A stretch of 64,000 nucleotides of DNA from Mesorhizobium sp. B2-4-15 (GTDB taxonomy: Bacteria > Pseudomonadota > Alphaproteobacteria > Rhizobiales > Rhizobiaceae), in the NCBI RefSeq assembly GCF_006658505.1, contig NZ_VFUZ01000007.1:124001-188000 (forward strand), given 5' to 3'. The position numbers and the translations under genes were made by a program. This document shows positions 27,837 through 36,103 of this stretch, one piece after another; the stretch's first letter is position 1, and each line of letters begins with the position of its first letter. The notes beneath the pieces are model-generated. The model searched no databases. It was not told the DNA's origin and worked only from the letters and a program-made list of their open reading frames with translations.

Positions 27837-29903
27837 GTGATCGGGGCGCGGCTGAAAGATTATCTCGGGACACGGTTCGCCGGCCTGACGCGACCAACGC
27901 GCTCGGACTGGATCTTCGCCCTTAGAACCGTTTCGGCCGGCCTCATCGCGCTGCTGGCCGCCTACGCCCTCAAGCTCGACCATCCGCAGTGGGCGATGAT
28001 GACGGTGTTCATCGTTGCCCAGCCGGTCGCGGGCATGGTGCTGGCCAAGGGCTTCTACCGCCTGCTCGGCACATTGGCGGGCGGATTGGCTGCAATCGGC
28101 ATCACCACCGTCTTCGGCTCCAATCCATGGCTGCTGGTGACCGTGCTTGCCGTTTGGATCGGCATCAGCACCTTCGTCTCGTCGCTGTTGCGCAATCCCG
28201 AAGCCTATGGCGCGGCGCTTGCCGGCTACACCGCGATGATCATTGGCCTGCCGGCTTTCGGCCAACCCCATCTCGTGGTCGATCTGGCGGTCGCGCGCTG
28301 CGCGGAAATCGTGCTGGGCATCGTCTGCGCCGGCGTGACCAGCCGGCTGATCCTGCCCAAGCTGGCGAGCGACGCCATCATCGAAAGGCTGAAGCGCTGC
28401 ATTCTCGACCTTGCCGTCTATGCGGGCGGTGCATTTTCCGGCCGCGACAGCGCGGTATTGGCCGATCTTCACCGAAAGCTGATCGCCGAAGCGGAGATAC
28501 TTGGTGAAATGCGCGTCTATGCAAGGCTGGAGGCGCCGAGCCTGGCGGCCCGCGCACATCCGGTCCGGCGCACCATCGGCCAGCTTCTGTCCGCTCTGTC
28601 GGCCGCGCGCGCACTGCATGCCCATGCCGCGCCAAAGAACGCGGCGCTCATTCCCGTGCGCGCCGACCTGCATACCCTGGTCAGGGAACTCGCAGCCAAA
28701 CCAGGCGCTCTCGAGGACACCACGTCGTGGGTGGCACGGCTCGATACCATCGCCGCCAGGGCACGGCAGATGCCGGACATGCCGGATGGGCAAGGTGACG
28801 AGAAGCTCGGCACCATCACTCGCCTGACCATCGCCGCCGATTTCGCGGAAGCCTTGAAGCAGGTGCTGCGCGGCCTCGACGCGTTGCGTGCGGCCGCCCC
28901 GCGCTCCGCCCGCGTGCGCAAGCAGCCCGCGCTGGTGGTGCACCGCGACTACCATGCGGCCTCGCGCAACGCTGTGCGCGCGGCACTCGCCACCTTGCTG
29001 GTCGCGGCCTTCTGGCTGACGACGAAATGGTCGGAAGCCGCGGGCACGGTCATCCTGGTCTCCGTCGTCTCCAGCCTGTTCGCCGCCCGCCCCGATCCGG
29101 TGCAAGTGGCCTGGGGCTTTTTCAAGGGAACCTTGCTGGCCCTGCCCTTTGCCTTCCTTGTCGGTCAGATCGCCCTGCCCGCCTTGCCCGGCTTCGGCTG
29201 GTTCATGATCTTCGTCGTGCCGATCCTGGTGCCTGCCGCGCTGGCGATGGCCAATCCGCGCTATGTTGGCGTGGCGACGGCCTTTGCCATCAATTTCCTG
29301 GCTTTCCTCAGCCCGCATCAGGCGATGACCTATGATCCCGGGCCTTTCCTGGCGGGTTGCGCATCAATCCTGGTTGGCATCCTGCTGGCGATCGGCGTTT
29401 TCATCGTTGTGTTGCCCTCCGATCCGTGGATCTTCGTCAACCGTATCGTGCGCGTGATGCGCGAAGACCTGGCGCGCCTCTGCTTGCATGAGCGCGTGCC
29501 AAGACGCACCGCTTTCGAGAGTCTCGCCTATGATCGGGTCAATCAACTGATGTCGCAGACGCAGCGCATTGGAAAAAAGGGCGATGCGGTTCTGGACGGC
29601 AGCATAGCCGGTGTCACCGTTGGCGTCGAAATCCTGCGCCTGCGCCACGCGCTGCAAAGTTCCAGCTTGGCAGCCGAAACGACCCTCTCGATCTCGAATT
29701 TTCTGCGCGGACTGGCGCGCGAGCTGCTGTTCCGGCGGCCAGGCGAGCCGCAGACTTCAACCGTGACCGTCGCCAGACAGTATGCGGCCACGATCACACA
29801 GCGAAGCAGCGCCGGTGAAATGCTGCAGGTCGCAGCCTCGCTGCGCATCATCGCCGCCGCGATCGAGGATTTTCCGGATTTCTTCGCGAAAGACCGAGGC
29901 TAG
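27837..29903 (+). CDS. FUSC-family membrane protein (aromatic acid exporter-like)
   Basis: A 688-residue inner-membrane protein with the double FUSC arrangement. The first membrane half spans about residues 25-170 (LRTVSAGLIALLAAYALKLD, WAMMTVFIVAQPVAGMVLAKG), then comes a soluble stretch, a second membrane half at about residues 375-530 (RAALATLLVAAFWLTTKWSE, GFGWFMIFVVPILVPAALAMA), and a helical C-terminus. Such proteins (AaeB, YccS types) are linked to export of aromatic acids; no AaeA-type membrane fusion partner is adjacent. The start is GTG 27837, 46 bases after parE; there is no strong ribosome site, so the exact start is uncertain. Confidence 0.82.
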   Translation: MIGARLKDYLGTRFAGLTRPTRSDWIFALRTVSAGLIALLAAYALKLDHPQWAMMTVFIVAQPVAGMVLAKGFYRLLGTLAGGLAAIGITTVFGSNPWLLVTVLAVWIGISTFVSSLLRNPEAYGAALAGYTAMIIGLPAFGQPHLVVDLAVARCAEIVLGIVCAGVTSRLILPKLASDAIIERLKRCILDLAVYAGGAFSGRDSAVLADLHRKLIAEAEILGEMRVYARLEAPSLAARAHPVRRTIGQLLSALSAARALHAHAAPKNAALIPVRADLHTLVRELAAKPGALEDTTSWVARLDTIAARARQMPDMPDGQGDEKLGTITRLTIAADFAEALKQVLRGLDALRAAAPRSARVRKQPALVVHRDYHAASRNAVRAALATLLVAAFWLTTKWSEAAGTVILVSVVSSLFAARPDPVQVAWGFFKGTLLALPFAFLVGQIALPALPGFGWFMIFVVPILVPAALAMANPRYVGVATAFAINFLAFLSPHQAMTYDPGPFLAGCASILVGILLAIGVFIVVLPSDPWIFVNRIVRVMREDLARLCLHERVPRRTAFESLAYDRVNQLMSQTQRIGKKGDAVLDGSIAGVTVGVEILRLRHALQSSSLAAETTLSISNFLRGLARELLFRRPGEPQTSTVTVARQYAATITQRSSAGEMLQVAASLRIIAAAIEDFPDFFAKDRG

Positions 29904-29904
29904 A

Positions 29905-30003
29905 GCAATTCCAGGAAAAGTGCGCAGCGGTTTTCCGTCCGGAATTGCGTAGGAAAAAGAATTAGAGCGGGTCAGCTATTCCATCAAACGCTGAACCGCT
30001 CTA
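29905..30003. repeat. Palindromic intergenic element copy 3 with tail hairpin
   Basis: GCAATTCC...GGAATTGC at 29905-29948 is the same unit as at 8778. It is followed by an inverted repeat at about 29964-30002 (AGAGCGGGTCAGC and GCTGAACCGCTCT arms). It fills the whole gap between the convergent FUSC and DUF2336 genes, and its last bases form part of the DUF2336 stop codon, so its hairpins may serve as a shared transcript end. Confidence 0.85.
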
Positions 30004-31125
30004 AGCCGCCGCGATCGCCAGCGCATGGCCGCGCGCGTTCTCGCGCAGCGCGTCGAGATGGATCGACTTGACCAGAGCGGCAAGATCGCCTTCCGCGGAT
30101 TGCCCGCCCAGTTCCTTGAGCATCAGCCAGCTGACTTCCTGCACGCCGGCAATGCGCTTGCCATTGGCGACCTCCCGCCAGATTTTCAGCGCCCGCAGGA
30201 TGATCGCATGCGTGGAGACGGCGAGGCCGGCGCTACGGAACAACGCTTGCAAAGCCACATCATGCCCGCCTGCCAGGAGCGCCCTCACCCGCGGCTCGGA
30301 CTGCTGGCCGAGCGCGACCAGCGTGGAGCCGAAGAAATCGACCTTGCCGTGGGCGATGGTGCGGATGAGGAAGCTCGCGGTGAGATCGCCGCGCAGCCTG
30401 AGATGTTCGATCAGCGCGGCGTGTTCTTCCTGCCGCGTGCCCTCGATCAGCGTTACCGAGGCCTTGACGCAGGCATCGCGCATGACGCGGTCGGCACGCG
30501 CGGCGCCCATCAGGGCCATGATCAGTGGCGACGTCTTCAATGTCTCGCCGAGCTTGACGAGCAGCATGTGCCGGCAGTCGGCAGGCAGGCGGGCATCCGA
30601 TATCAGCGCTTCTCGCACCTGTGGGAGATGCCCGTGGCGTTCGGCCATGCGGCGGAAGCTCAGCGAAGCGATATCGGCACCGCTGTTGGCAAGCAGGACA
30701 GCGCAGGCTTCCGCCTCGCCGATCTCGGCAATGGCCGCCGCCAGCGCCATCGAGACGAGCGGACGGTCGGCAATCAACTTCTGGGTTGCTTTCGGGCTCG
30801 CCGCCACGCGGTTGATCAGATCGGCGTCGGTGAGCAGTGGTGAGCGCGCCAGCACGACGCCGGCGACCTCCGGCTGGTCGGACGCCAGCGCACTGATGAT
30901 CTGCAGCGGCGCGTGGTGGCTCATCGAAAGCGCTTCCGCCATTGCAAGCCGCACCTTCGACGAGGCATCGTCGAGCAGCAGCGTCAGCGCCGCTTCGGCG
31001 GCGCAGCGGTCCTCGAACGGCAGTTCGGAATTGACATAGGCCCGGGCCAGCGCATTGGCCGCCGCGGCACGCTCCGACACCCTGGCCGTGTAGATCCATT
31101 TCAGGAAATGCGAAACAACAACCAT
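30001..31125 (-). CDS. DUF2336 domain-containing helical repeat protein
   Basis: A 374-residue soluble, almost wholly helical protein. The N-terminal part has the DUF2336 look, with RAAAANALARAYVNSELPFE, DRCAAEAALTLLLDDASSKV and RLAMAEALSMSHHAPLQI, and repeated HEAT-like helix pairs follow (AGVVLARSPLLTDADLINRV). Alphaproteobacterial DUF2336 proteins have no fixed function; some are regulators or scaffolds. I chose MVVVSHFLKW at 31125. It converges on the FUSC gene and its stop codon touches the repeat element. Its C-terminal half looks degenerate in repeat spacing. Confidence 0.75.
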   Translation of the reverse strand: MVVVSHFLKWIYTARVSERAAAANALARAYVNSELPFEDRCAAEAALTLLLDDASSKVRLAMAEALSMSHHAPLQIISALASDQPEVAGVVLARSPLLTDADLINRVAASPKATQKLIADRPLVSMALAAAIAEIGEAEACAVLLANSGADIASLSFRRMAERHGHLPQVREALISDARLPADCRHMLLVKLGETLKTSPLIMALMGAARADRVMRDACVKASVTLIEGTRQEEHAALIEHLRLRGDLTASFLIRTIAHGKVDFFGSTLVALGQQSEPRVRALLAGGHDVALQALFRSAGLAVSTHAIILRALKIWREVANGKRIAGVQEVSWLMLKELGGQSAEGDLAALVKSIHLDALRENARGHALAIAAA

Positions 31126-31276
31126 GCCGCCTGCCAACGCCCTTTGCCGGAAGGTTTCCAGCCCCGTGCAGACGGTAGGCAGAAATGGTTTACGAACCGT
31201 TCACCATGTTCATTAACTGGCTTGCGAGTGCCGGATGCAGCGCCTATCAACCGTCAGACAGTGCAGGAGACGGAGA

Positions 31277-31729
31277 ATGGCCGGACTACATCTCGAGGAA
31301 TTTGTTGTCGGCCACGTCTTCCAGCACCCGCTGCGCAAGACCGTCACGGAAAGCGACAACATGCTGTTTTCGGTGATGACGCTGAACCCGCAGCCATTGC
31401 ATATCGACTTCGATTTCGCCGCGAAAAGCGAATGGGGCAAGCCGTTGGTCAACTCGCTGTTCACGCTCGGGTTGATGATCGGCATTTCGGTCAACGACAT
31501 CACGGTGGGCACGACGGTCGCCAATCTCGGCATGAGGGAAACGCTGTTTCCGCATCCAGTCTTCCATGGCGACACCATCCGCGTCGAGACAACGGTCGTC
31601 TCGGTACGCGAGTCCAGGTCGAGGCCCGATCGCGGCATCGTCGAATTCGAACACCGCGCCTACAACCAGCATGGTGATCTGGTCGCCAAATGCGCCCGGC
31701 AGGCGATGATGCTGAAGAAGACCGTCTGA
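31277..31729 (+). CDS. MaoC-family hot-dog dehydratase
   Basis: A 150-residue hot-dog fold protein with the hydratase signature TESDNMLFSVMTLNPQPLHID, where the aspartate/asparagine and histidine are those of MaoC-type enoyl-CoA hydratases. It continues GKPLVNSLFTLGLMIGISV and ETTVVSVRESRSRPDRGIVE. ATG 31277 follows GGAGA. Its stop overlaps the start of the CitE-like lyase (TGATG), so the two are translated together. That pairing suggests a CoA-ester hydratase/lyase pair, as in methylmalyl- or mesaconyl-CoA chemistry, but the protein is half the length of true mesaconyl-CoA hydratase. Confidence 0.83.
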   Translation: MAGLHLEEFVVGHVFQHPLRKTVTESDNMLFSVMTLNPQPLHIDFDFAAKSEWGKPLVNSLFTLGLMIGISVNDITVGTTVANLGMRETLFPHPVFHGDTIRVETTVVSVRESRSRPDRGIVEFEHRAYNQHGDLVAKCARQAMMLKKTV

Positions 31730-32610
31730 TGCGTTCGCTGCTGTTCGTCCCCGGCGATTCCGAGCGCAAACTGGAAAAGGGATTTGGCGCCGGCGCCGAC
31801 GTGGTGATCGTCGATCTCGAGGATTCCGTGGCGCCGCGGAACAAGGCAACGGCGCGAGAGGTCGCGGCGCGTTTTATCGCCGAACGCCGGAGACAAACCG
31901 GCTCGGCGATCTATATCAGGGTCAACGATCTGGCGAGCGGACTGAGGGATGATGATCTTGCCGCGCTGATACCGGCGCGGCCGGACGGCATCATGCTGCC
32001 CAAGTCCAACAGCGGGCAGGACGTCCAGCAGCTCTCGGCAAAGCTCAGGGTACGCGAGGCGGAGAATGGCCTGCCCGACGGCAAGATCAGGATCCTGCCG
32101 ATCATCACCGAGACCCCGGCGGGTGTGCTTGCCGCCGCGACCTATGCCGGCGCAAGCGCGCGGCTCGCCGGCCTCACCTGGGGCGCGGAAGACCTCTCGG
32201 CGGCGGTCGGCGCTCGCTCAGCCCGCGACGGGCACGGCCGCTACACCGACGTGTTCCGCCACGCCCGCCTGATGACCATCCTGGCGGCCGGCGCCGCGGA
32301 AGTCGCGGCGATCGACACCGTTTTCCCGAATTTTCGCGACATGGCAGCCTTCGCCGCGGAATGCGCCGAAGCCGAGCGTGACGGCTTTACGGGAAAGATG
32401 GCGATCCACCCCGATCAGGTGCCCGTCATCAACGCCGCCTTCACGCCATCGCCCGAGGCGGTGAAACAATCGGCGGCGATCGTCGCGGCGTTTGCGGCGG
32501 CCGGAAATCCAGGTGTCGTCGGCATCGACGGCAAGATGTACGACCGCCCGCATCTGCGGCTCGCCGAGCGGCTCCTGGCACGCGCGAGGGCGGCAGGGAT
32601 TTCCGCCTAG
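31729..32610 (+). CDS. HpcH/HpaI family CoA-ester lyase (CitE-like)
   Basis: A 293-residue TIM-barrel lyase. Family features are LLFVPGDSERKLEKGFGAGA, VVIVDLEDSVAPRNK with metal and substrate residues, YIRVND, ILPIITETPAGVL and LTWGAEDLSAAVGA. Enzymes of this type cleave malyl-CoA, citramalyl-CoA or citryl-CoA; the lone CitE-like forms in proteobacteria are usually (S)-citramalyl-CoA or malyl-CoA lyases. It overlaps the MaoC gene by one base in TGATG. No citrate lyase alpha or gamma subunits are nearby, so a citrate lyase role is unlikely. Confidence 0.87.
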   Translation: MRSLLFVPGDSERKLEKGFGAGADVVIVDLEDSVAPRNKATAREVAARFIAERRRQTGSAIYIRVNDLASGLRDDDLAALIPARPDGIMLPKSNSGQDVQQLSAKLRVREAENGLPDGKIRILPIITETPAGVLAAATYAGASARLAGLTWGAEDLSAAVGARSARDGHGRYTDVFRHARLMTILAAGAAEVAAIDTVFPNFRDMAAFAAECAEAERDGFTGKMAIHPDQVPVINAAFTPSPEAVKQSAAIVAAFAAAGNPGVVGIDGKMYDRPHLRLAERLLARARAAGISA

Positions 32611-32689
32611 ACGCGCCAATCGCTACCATGCGCGCCGCCTTGACAGCCCGAATGCCCTCAACGCGCTGTGATTTGCCAAAGCCTGGAAT

Positions 32690-33298
32690 CTATTCCTTGC
32701 CCCAGCGCGGCCGGCGCATCGAAAAGATTTCATTGACGCTGGCATAGTCCATGTAGCCGAGGCGAGCCACGTTGCCAGCCTTGGTGACATCGAACAGGCC
32801 GTCTTTCAGAAAAGCATCGTCAATGTGCACGCCCACCACTTCGCCGGCGACGACGACGGCGCTCGTTGGCGCCCCGTTCAGCGCCCTTGGGCGAAAGACC
32901 TCCGTCACCCGGCATTCGAGCGCGGCAGGCGCTACCGCCACACGTGGCGGCCTGACGAGACGCGAAGGTGCCATGGCGAGATCGGCATAGACGAACTCAT
33001 TGACGCCACGCGGCGCATTGACGGACGTGTAATTCATCTTCTCCGCCAGATCGCGGCCGACCAGGTTGGCGACGAACTCACCGGTCTCCTCGGCGAAGGA
33101 GGCGCTGTCCTTCTCGCCCTCGGAGGAGAACCAGACGATGAAGGGCCGCGTCGAAATGGCGTTGAAGAAGGAGTACGGCGCGAGATTGATCTCGCCCGCC
33201 TTGTTCAGCGTCGATATCCAGCCGATCGGGCGTGGCGCCACGATCGCCTTCGACGGATCGTGCGACAGCCCATGCCCCTTGGACGGCTCGTAGAACAT
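32690..33298 (-). CDS. Flavin reductase-like FMN-binding protein
   Basis: A 202-residue split-barrel flavoprotein. The early segment IVAPRPIGWISTLNKAGEIN is typical of the flavin reductase-like domain, as are NLAPYSFFNAISTRPFIVWF and GEFVANLVGRDLAEKMN. It probably binds FMN; the substrate is unknown. Its ATG directly follows the stop of the nitroreductase gene (TGAATG), so the pair is coupled and may form a small flavin redox unit. It converges with the CitE-like gene about 80 bases away. Confidence 0.86.
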   Translation of the reverse strand: MFYEPSKGHGLSHDPSKAIVAPRPIGWISTLNKAGEINLAPYSFFNAISTRPFIVWFSSEGEKDSASFAEETGEFVANLVGRDLAEKMNYTSVNAPRGVNEFVYADLAMAPSRLVRPPRVAVAPAALECRVTEVFRPRALNGAPTSAVVVAGEVVGVHIDDAFLKDGLFDVTKAGNVARLGYMDYASVNEIFSMRRPRWGKE

Positions 33299-33883
33299 TC
33301 AGCCTGCCCAAGGCCCGGTGTAGTCGGCGTAGAGCTTTGCCGGGTCAGGCCGTGGCCGCTCCGGCGCGGGCCCGGCATGGGAGCCGATATGGATGAAACC
33401 GACGACGCGCTCCTGCGGCGCCAATCCAAGGATCGCCCTGCCCTCCGGCACATCGGAATACCAGTTGCTGATCATGTTGGTGCCGTAGCCCAGCGCGTTG
33501 GCTGCTACCATCAGGTTCATCGCCGCCATGCCGCCGGACAGGAACATCTCCCATTGCGGTATTTTGGGATTCTCTTTCGGCACCGACACCACGCCGATCA
33601 CCAGCGGCGCGCGCGAGAAGCGCGCCAATTCCTGATTGCGGCGACCCTCGGGCAGCGGCCCTTCCCGCTGTTCGGCGAGTTCCGCCAGCTTCCTGCCGAT
33701 CTCGACACGAGCATCGCCGCGATAGAGGATGAAGCGCCAGGGTTCCAGCCGGCCATGGTCGGGTACGCGCGTGGCGGCGGCGATCATCGTTGCGATATCG
33801 GCGTCGCTGGGCCCGGGCTCCTTGAGGTCGGGAATCGGCGCTGAATTTCGGGTCAGCAGGAAGTCGATGATCGGCGACGCCAT
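33299..33883 (-). CDS. Nitroreductase family protein (YdjA-like)
   Basis: A 194-residue FMN-dependent NAD(P)H oxidoreductase. It begins SPIIDFLLTRNSAPIPDLKE, the usual YdjA-type start, and has RVPDHGRLEPWRFILYRGD, QWEMFLSGGMAAMNLMVAA, ANALGYGTNMISNW and GFIHIGSHAGPAPERPRPD. I chose ATG 33883 (MASPIIDF) in place of the ATG seven codons earlier. It is cytosolic, and the natural substrate is unknown. It comes before the flavin reductase gene without a gap. Confidence 0.88.
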   Translation of the reverse strand: MASPIIDFLLTRNSAPIPDLKEPGPSDADIATMIAAATRVPDHGRLEPWRFILYRGDARVEIGRKLAELAEQREGPLPEGRRNQELARFSRAPLVIGVVSVPKENPKIPQWEMFLSGGMAAMNLMVAANALGYGTNMISNWYSDVPEGRAILGLAPQERVVGFIHIGSHAGPAPERPRPDPAKLYADYTGPWAG

Positions 33884-34037
33884 GGGCGCAAGTCTCCTGG
33901 ACACTCTGTTTTGAGCTGAAGCGCACCATCGGCAATTCGGGTGGCTCGGGCAAAGGCGCGCGAGCGCCGGACTGAAGAGTCGCGGATCGGACTCTTAAGC
34001 CTTGAAATTGCCACCGCCATGGGCTTCAACGCAAGGC

Positions 34038-35000
34038 ATGTTTGAGGGGCGACTGCGACTTTTCCTGCTTCGGCTCTGTGCCGTGCTGTTCTTGCTGCCG
34101 GTCGCCATGGCCGTTGCGCAGGAAAAGGACGGCGTAAGCGACCTCAAACTTCCCGGAATTTCGAGCTATGCGACGCCCAAAGGCGAAACGCCGCTCGCGC
34201 TGGGCGGCGGCGGCTCGATCACGCTTTCCGCCCAGCTGACCAACAAGGGCGCCGACATCACCCGGGGCCTCGTCTGGCGCGTCTTCAAGCCTGAAGCCGT
34301 CAACGGCAAATTGCCGATGGTGGCTTCCGCCCATGGCGGCAACGCCGTCTTCCAGCTCGAGCCCGGCAGCTACCTGGTTCATGCCTCCTATGGCCGCGCT
34401 GGTGCCACCAAACGCATCACTGTCGGCAAGGACGCCAAGCGGGAAAGCCTCGTGCTCGATGCCGGCGGCCTGAAGCTCGACGCGGTTCTGTCCGGTGGCG
34501 TACGCATACCGCCGAAGAAGCTGCGCTTCTCGATCTACGAGGGCCATGCCGCACCCAATGGCGACCGCGCGCTGATCATTCCCGATGTCGAGCCCAACAG
34601 CGTCGTGCGGCTCAATGCCGGCATCTATCACGTCGTCTCGACCTATGGTGCGGTCAATGCGGTCATCCGCTCCGACATCCGCGTCGAGGCCGGCAAGCTG
34701 ACCGAGGCCACCGTCGAGCATCACGCCGCCGAAATCACAATGAAGCTGGTGCGCGAAGCCGGCGGTGAAGCCATCGCCGATACGTCGTGGTCGCTGCTCA
34801 ATGAATCCGGCGATCCGATCAAGGAGACCGTCGGCGCCTTCGCCTCGATGGTGCTGGCCGAGGGCGACTACACCATCATCGCCAAGAACCGCGACCGTAT
34901 TTATCAAAAGGATTTCACGGTTGTGGGAGGGCAGAACCTGGAGATAGAGGTTCTGGCCACCGAAGCCGCGGCGATGGATCCCGAGGAAGGCGCGGACTAG
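34038..35000 (+). CDS. Exported hypothetical protein with beta-sandwich-like repeats
   Basis: A 320-residue protein with an N-terminal signal peptide (LFLLRLCAVLFLLPVAMAVAQ). The mature part shows four roughly similar segments of beta character, for example FQLEPGSYLVHASYGRAGAT, VVRLNAGIYHVVSTYGAVNA and MVLAEGDYTIIAKNRDRIYQ. The G-x-Y-x-(V/I) pattern recalls carboxypeptidase-regulatory-like or Ig-like folds. It is probably periplasmic. I chose ATG 34038 because the signal peptide starts there; a TTG 12 codons upstream is possible. The function is unknown. The gene stands alone, with nitroreductase divergent on its left and an acyltransferase convergent on its right. Confidence 0.75.
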   Translation: MFEGRLRLFLLRLCAVLFLLPVAMAVAQEKDGVSDLKLPGISSYATPKGETPLALGGGGSITLSAQLTNKGADITRGLVWRVFKPEAVNGKLPMVASAHGGNAVFQLEPGSYLVHASYGRAGATKRITVGKDAKRESLVLDAGGLKLDAVLSGGVRIPPKKLRFSIYEGHAAPNGDRALIIPDVEPNSVVRLNAGIYHVVSTYGAVNAVIRSDIRVEAGKLTEATVEHHAAEITMKLVREAGGEAIADTSWSLLNESGDPIKETVGAFASMVLAEGDYTIIAKNRDRIYQKDFTVVGGQNLEIEVLATEAAAMDPEEGAD

Positions 35001-35045
35001 GGGGGCCGCCGGAATCGCTTGGCCGCGACCATACGGCCGTCCGCA

Positions 35046-35066
35046 TGATATATTAGTGATATATCA
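35046..35066. repeat. TGATATA palindrome between convergent genes
   Basis: TGATATA and TATATCA flank TTAGTGA; the same stretch also reads as a direct repeat of TGATATAT. It is an AT-rich island in GC-rich DNA and resembles a regulator operator more than a terminator, yet it lies between the 3' ends of two convergent genes. I cannot assign a role. Confidence 0.45.
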
Positions 35067-35079
35067 AGGCGAAATGTTG

Positions 35080-36018
35080 CTAAGCGGCCAGTTTGGTCCG
35101 TGCGGGCAAAAATGGAATCCGTCGGCGCGGTAAAGGCGGCGCCAGGTCGAAGACGCCGCGATAAAGCCGCTCCAGCAGCGCCTTGCGGTCGCGCAACGGC
35201 TCCAGTTCACTCCAGCTCAGCACATCGCCGACACGCACATCGATGGGCCGGCCGGAGAGCCGTGCGAATTCGTGGATGAGCAATGAGGTGCGCAAGGTCA
35301 GCGATGTTTTGCCGACGAACTTTGCCACGCGCCCGTCGCGCTCGGCCATGTTCATAGGGCCGCTGACGAGATGGAACAGACGACCGTTCTGTCCGGAGAA
35401 ATGCATCGGGACGACGGAGGCCTTGGCATCCTGGATCAGCTTGGCAGGGAACATCTTCCATGGCAGGTCGATTGCCCGGCCGAAACCCTTCGGCGCGGTG
35501 GCGACGCCGCCGGCGGGAAACACGACGATTGTGACGCCTTCCCTGAGCAACCGCACCGCCTCATGGCGTACCGCCAGATTGTTCTTCAACGCTTCCTTGG
35601 TTTCGGAAAAGTCGATCGGCAGCGAATAGGGCTCCATTTCGCGGATCTTGAGCAGGTCCTTGTGGATCATCACCCGGAACGGCCGCCCCAACTGCTCGGC
35701 CAGCGAAAGCGCGGCGATGCCGTCGCCGATGCCGAACGGATGATTGGCGACGATCACCAGCGGCGTTTCGGGCAGGTCTTTCGGGGGCCATTGGCCGGCT
35801 ATTTGCATCCGCACGTCGATCAGCTCGAGCATGCGGCTGAAGATGCGCTCGCCGCTCGGCACCACCTGGCGGCGCCAGAAATCATAGAGCACCGCAAAAC
35901 GATCGCGGCCTGAAAGGCCTTCGACGGAATGAATGAACCAGCGCGCCAATGCCGGCTGGCGCGGATTGGCGTAGGAAAGCTCGGGAAAGGGTCGTTCGCG
36001 CAATTTCAGCTTGAGCAT
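35080..36018 (-). CDS. Lysophospholipid acyltransferase-like protein (PlsC superfamily)
   Basis: A 312-residue acyltransferase. The catalytic motif appears as VIVANHPFGIGDGIAAL near residue 95, matching the NHxxxxxD form of the superfamily, followed by GVTIVVFPAGGVATAPKGFG near residue 165. No clear membrane helix is seen. Relatives include enzymes that acylate lyso-lipids such as lyso-ornithine lipid; the acceptor cannot be told here and no partner gene such as olsB is adjacent. It lies downstream of thrS, with a terminator hairpin between. Confidence 0.83.
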   Translation of the reverse strand: MLKLKLRERPFPELSYANPRQPALARWFIHSVEGLSGRDRFAVLYDFWRRQVVPSGERIFSRMLELIDVRMQIAGQWPPKDLPETPLVIVANHPFGIGDGIAALSLAEQLGRPFRVMIHKDLLKIREMEPYSLPIDFSETKEALKNNLAVRHEAVRLLREGVTIVVFPAGGVATAPKGFGRAIDLPWKMFPAKLIQDAKASVVPMHFSGQNGRLFHLVSGPMNMAERDGRVAKFVGKTSLTLRTSLLIHEFARLSGRPIDVRVGDVLSWSELEPLRDRKALLERLYRGVFDLAPPLPRRRIPFLPARTKLAA

Positions 36019-36056
36019 TAGGGCTCGTTACAAGATCGGCGTGACAGGGATGTGAA

Positions 36057-36084
36057 AATGGCGGTGGATCGCTCCACCGCCATT
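36057..36084 (-). terminator. Intrinsic terminator of thrS
   Basis: AATGGCGGTGGA, a four-base loop and TCCACCGCCATT form a perfect 12-bp hairpin 20 bases after the thrS stop codon. On the minus strand it is followed by TTTTC. This is the clearest terminator in the window and separates thrS from the acyltransferase gene. Confidence 0.8.
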
Positions 36085-36103
36085 CAATCGAAAACGTTTT
36101 CGT

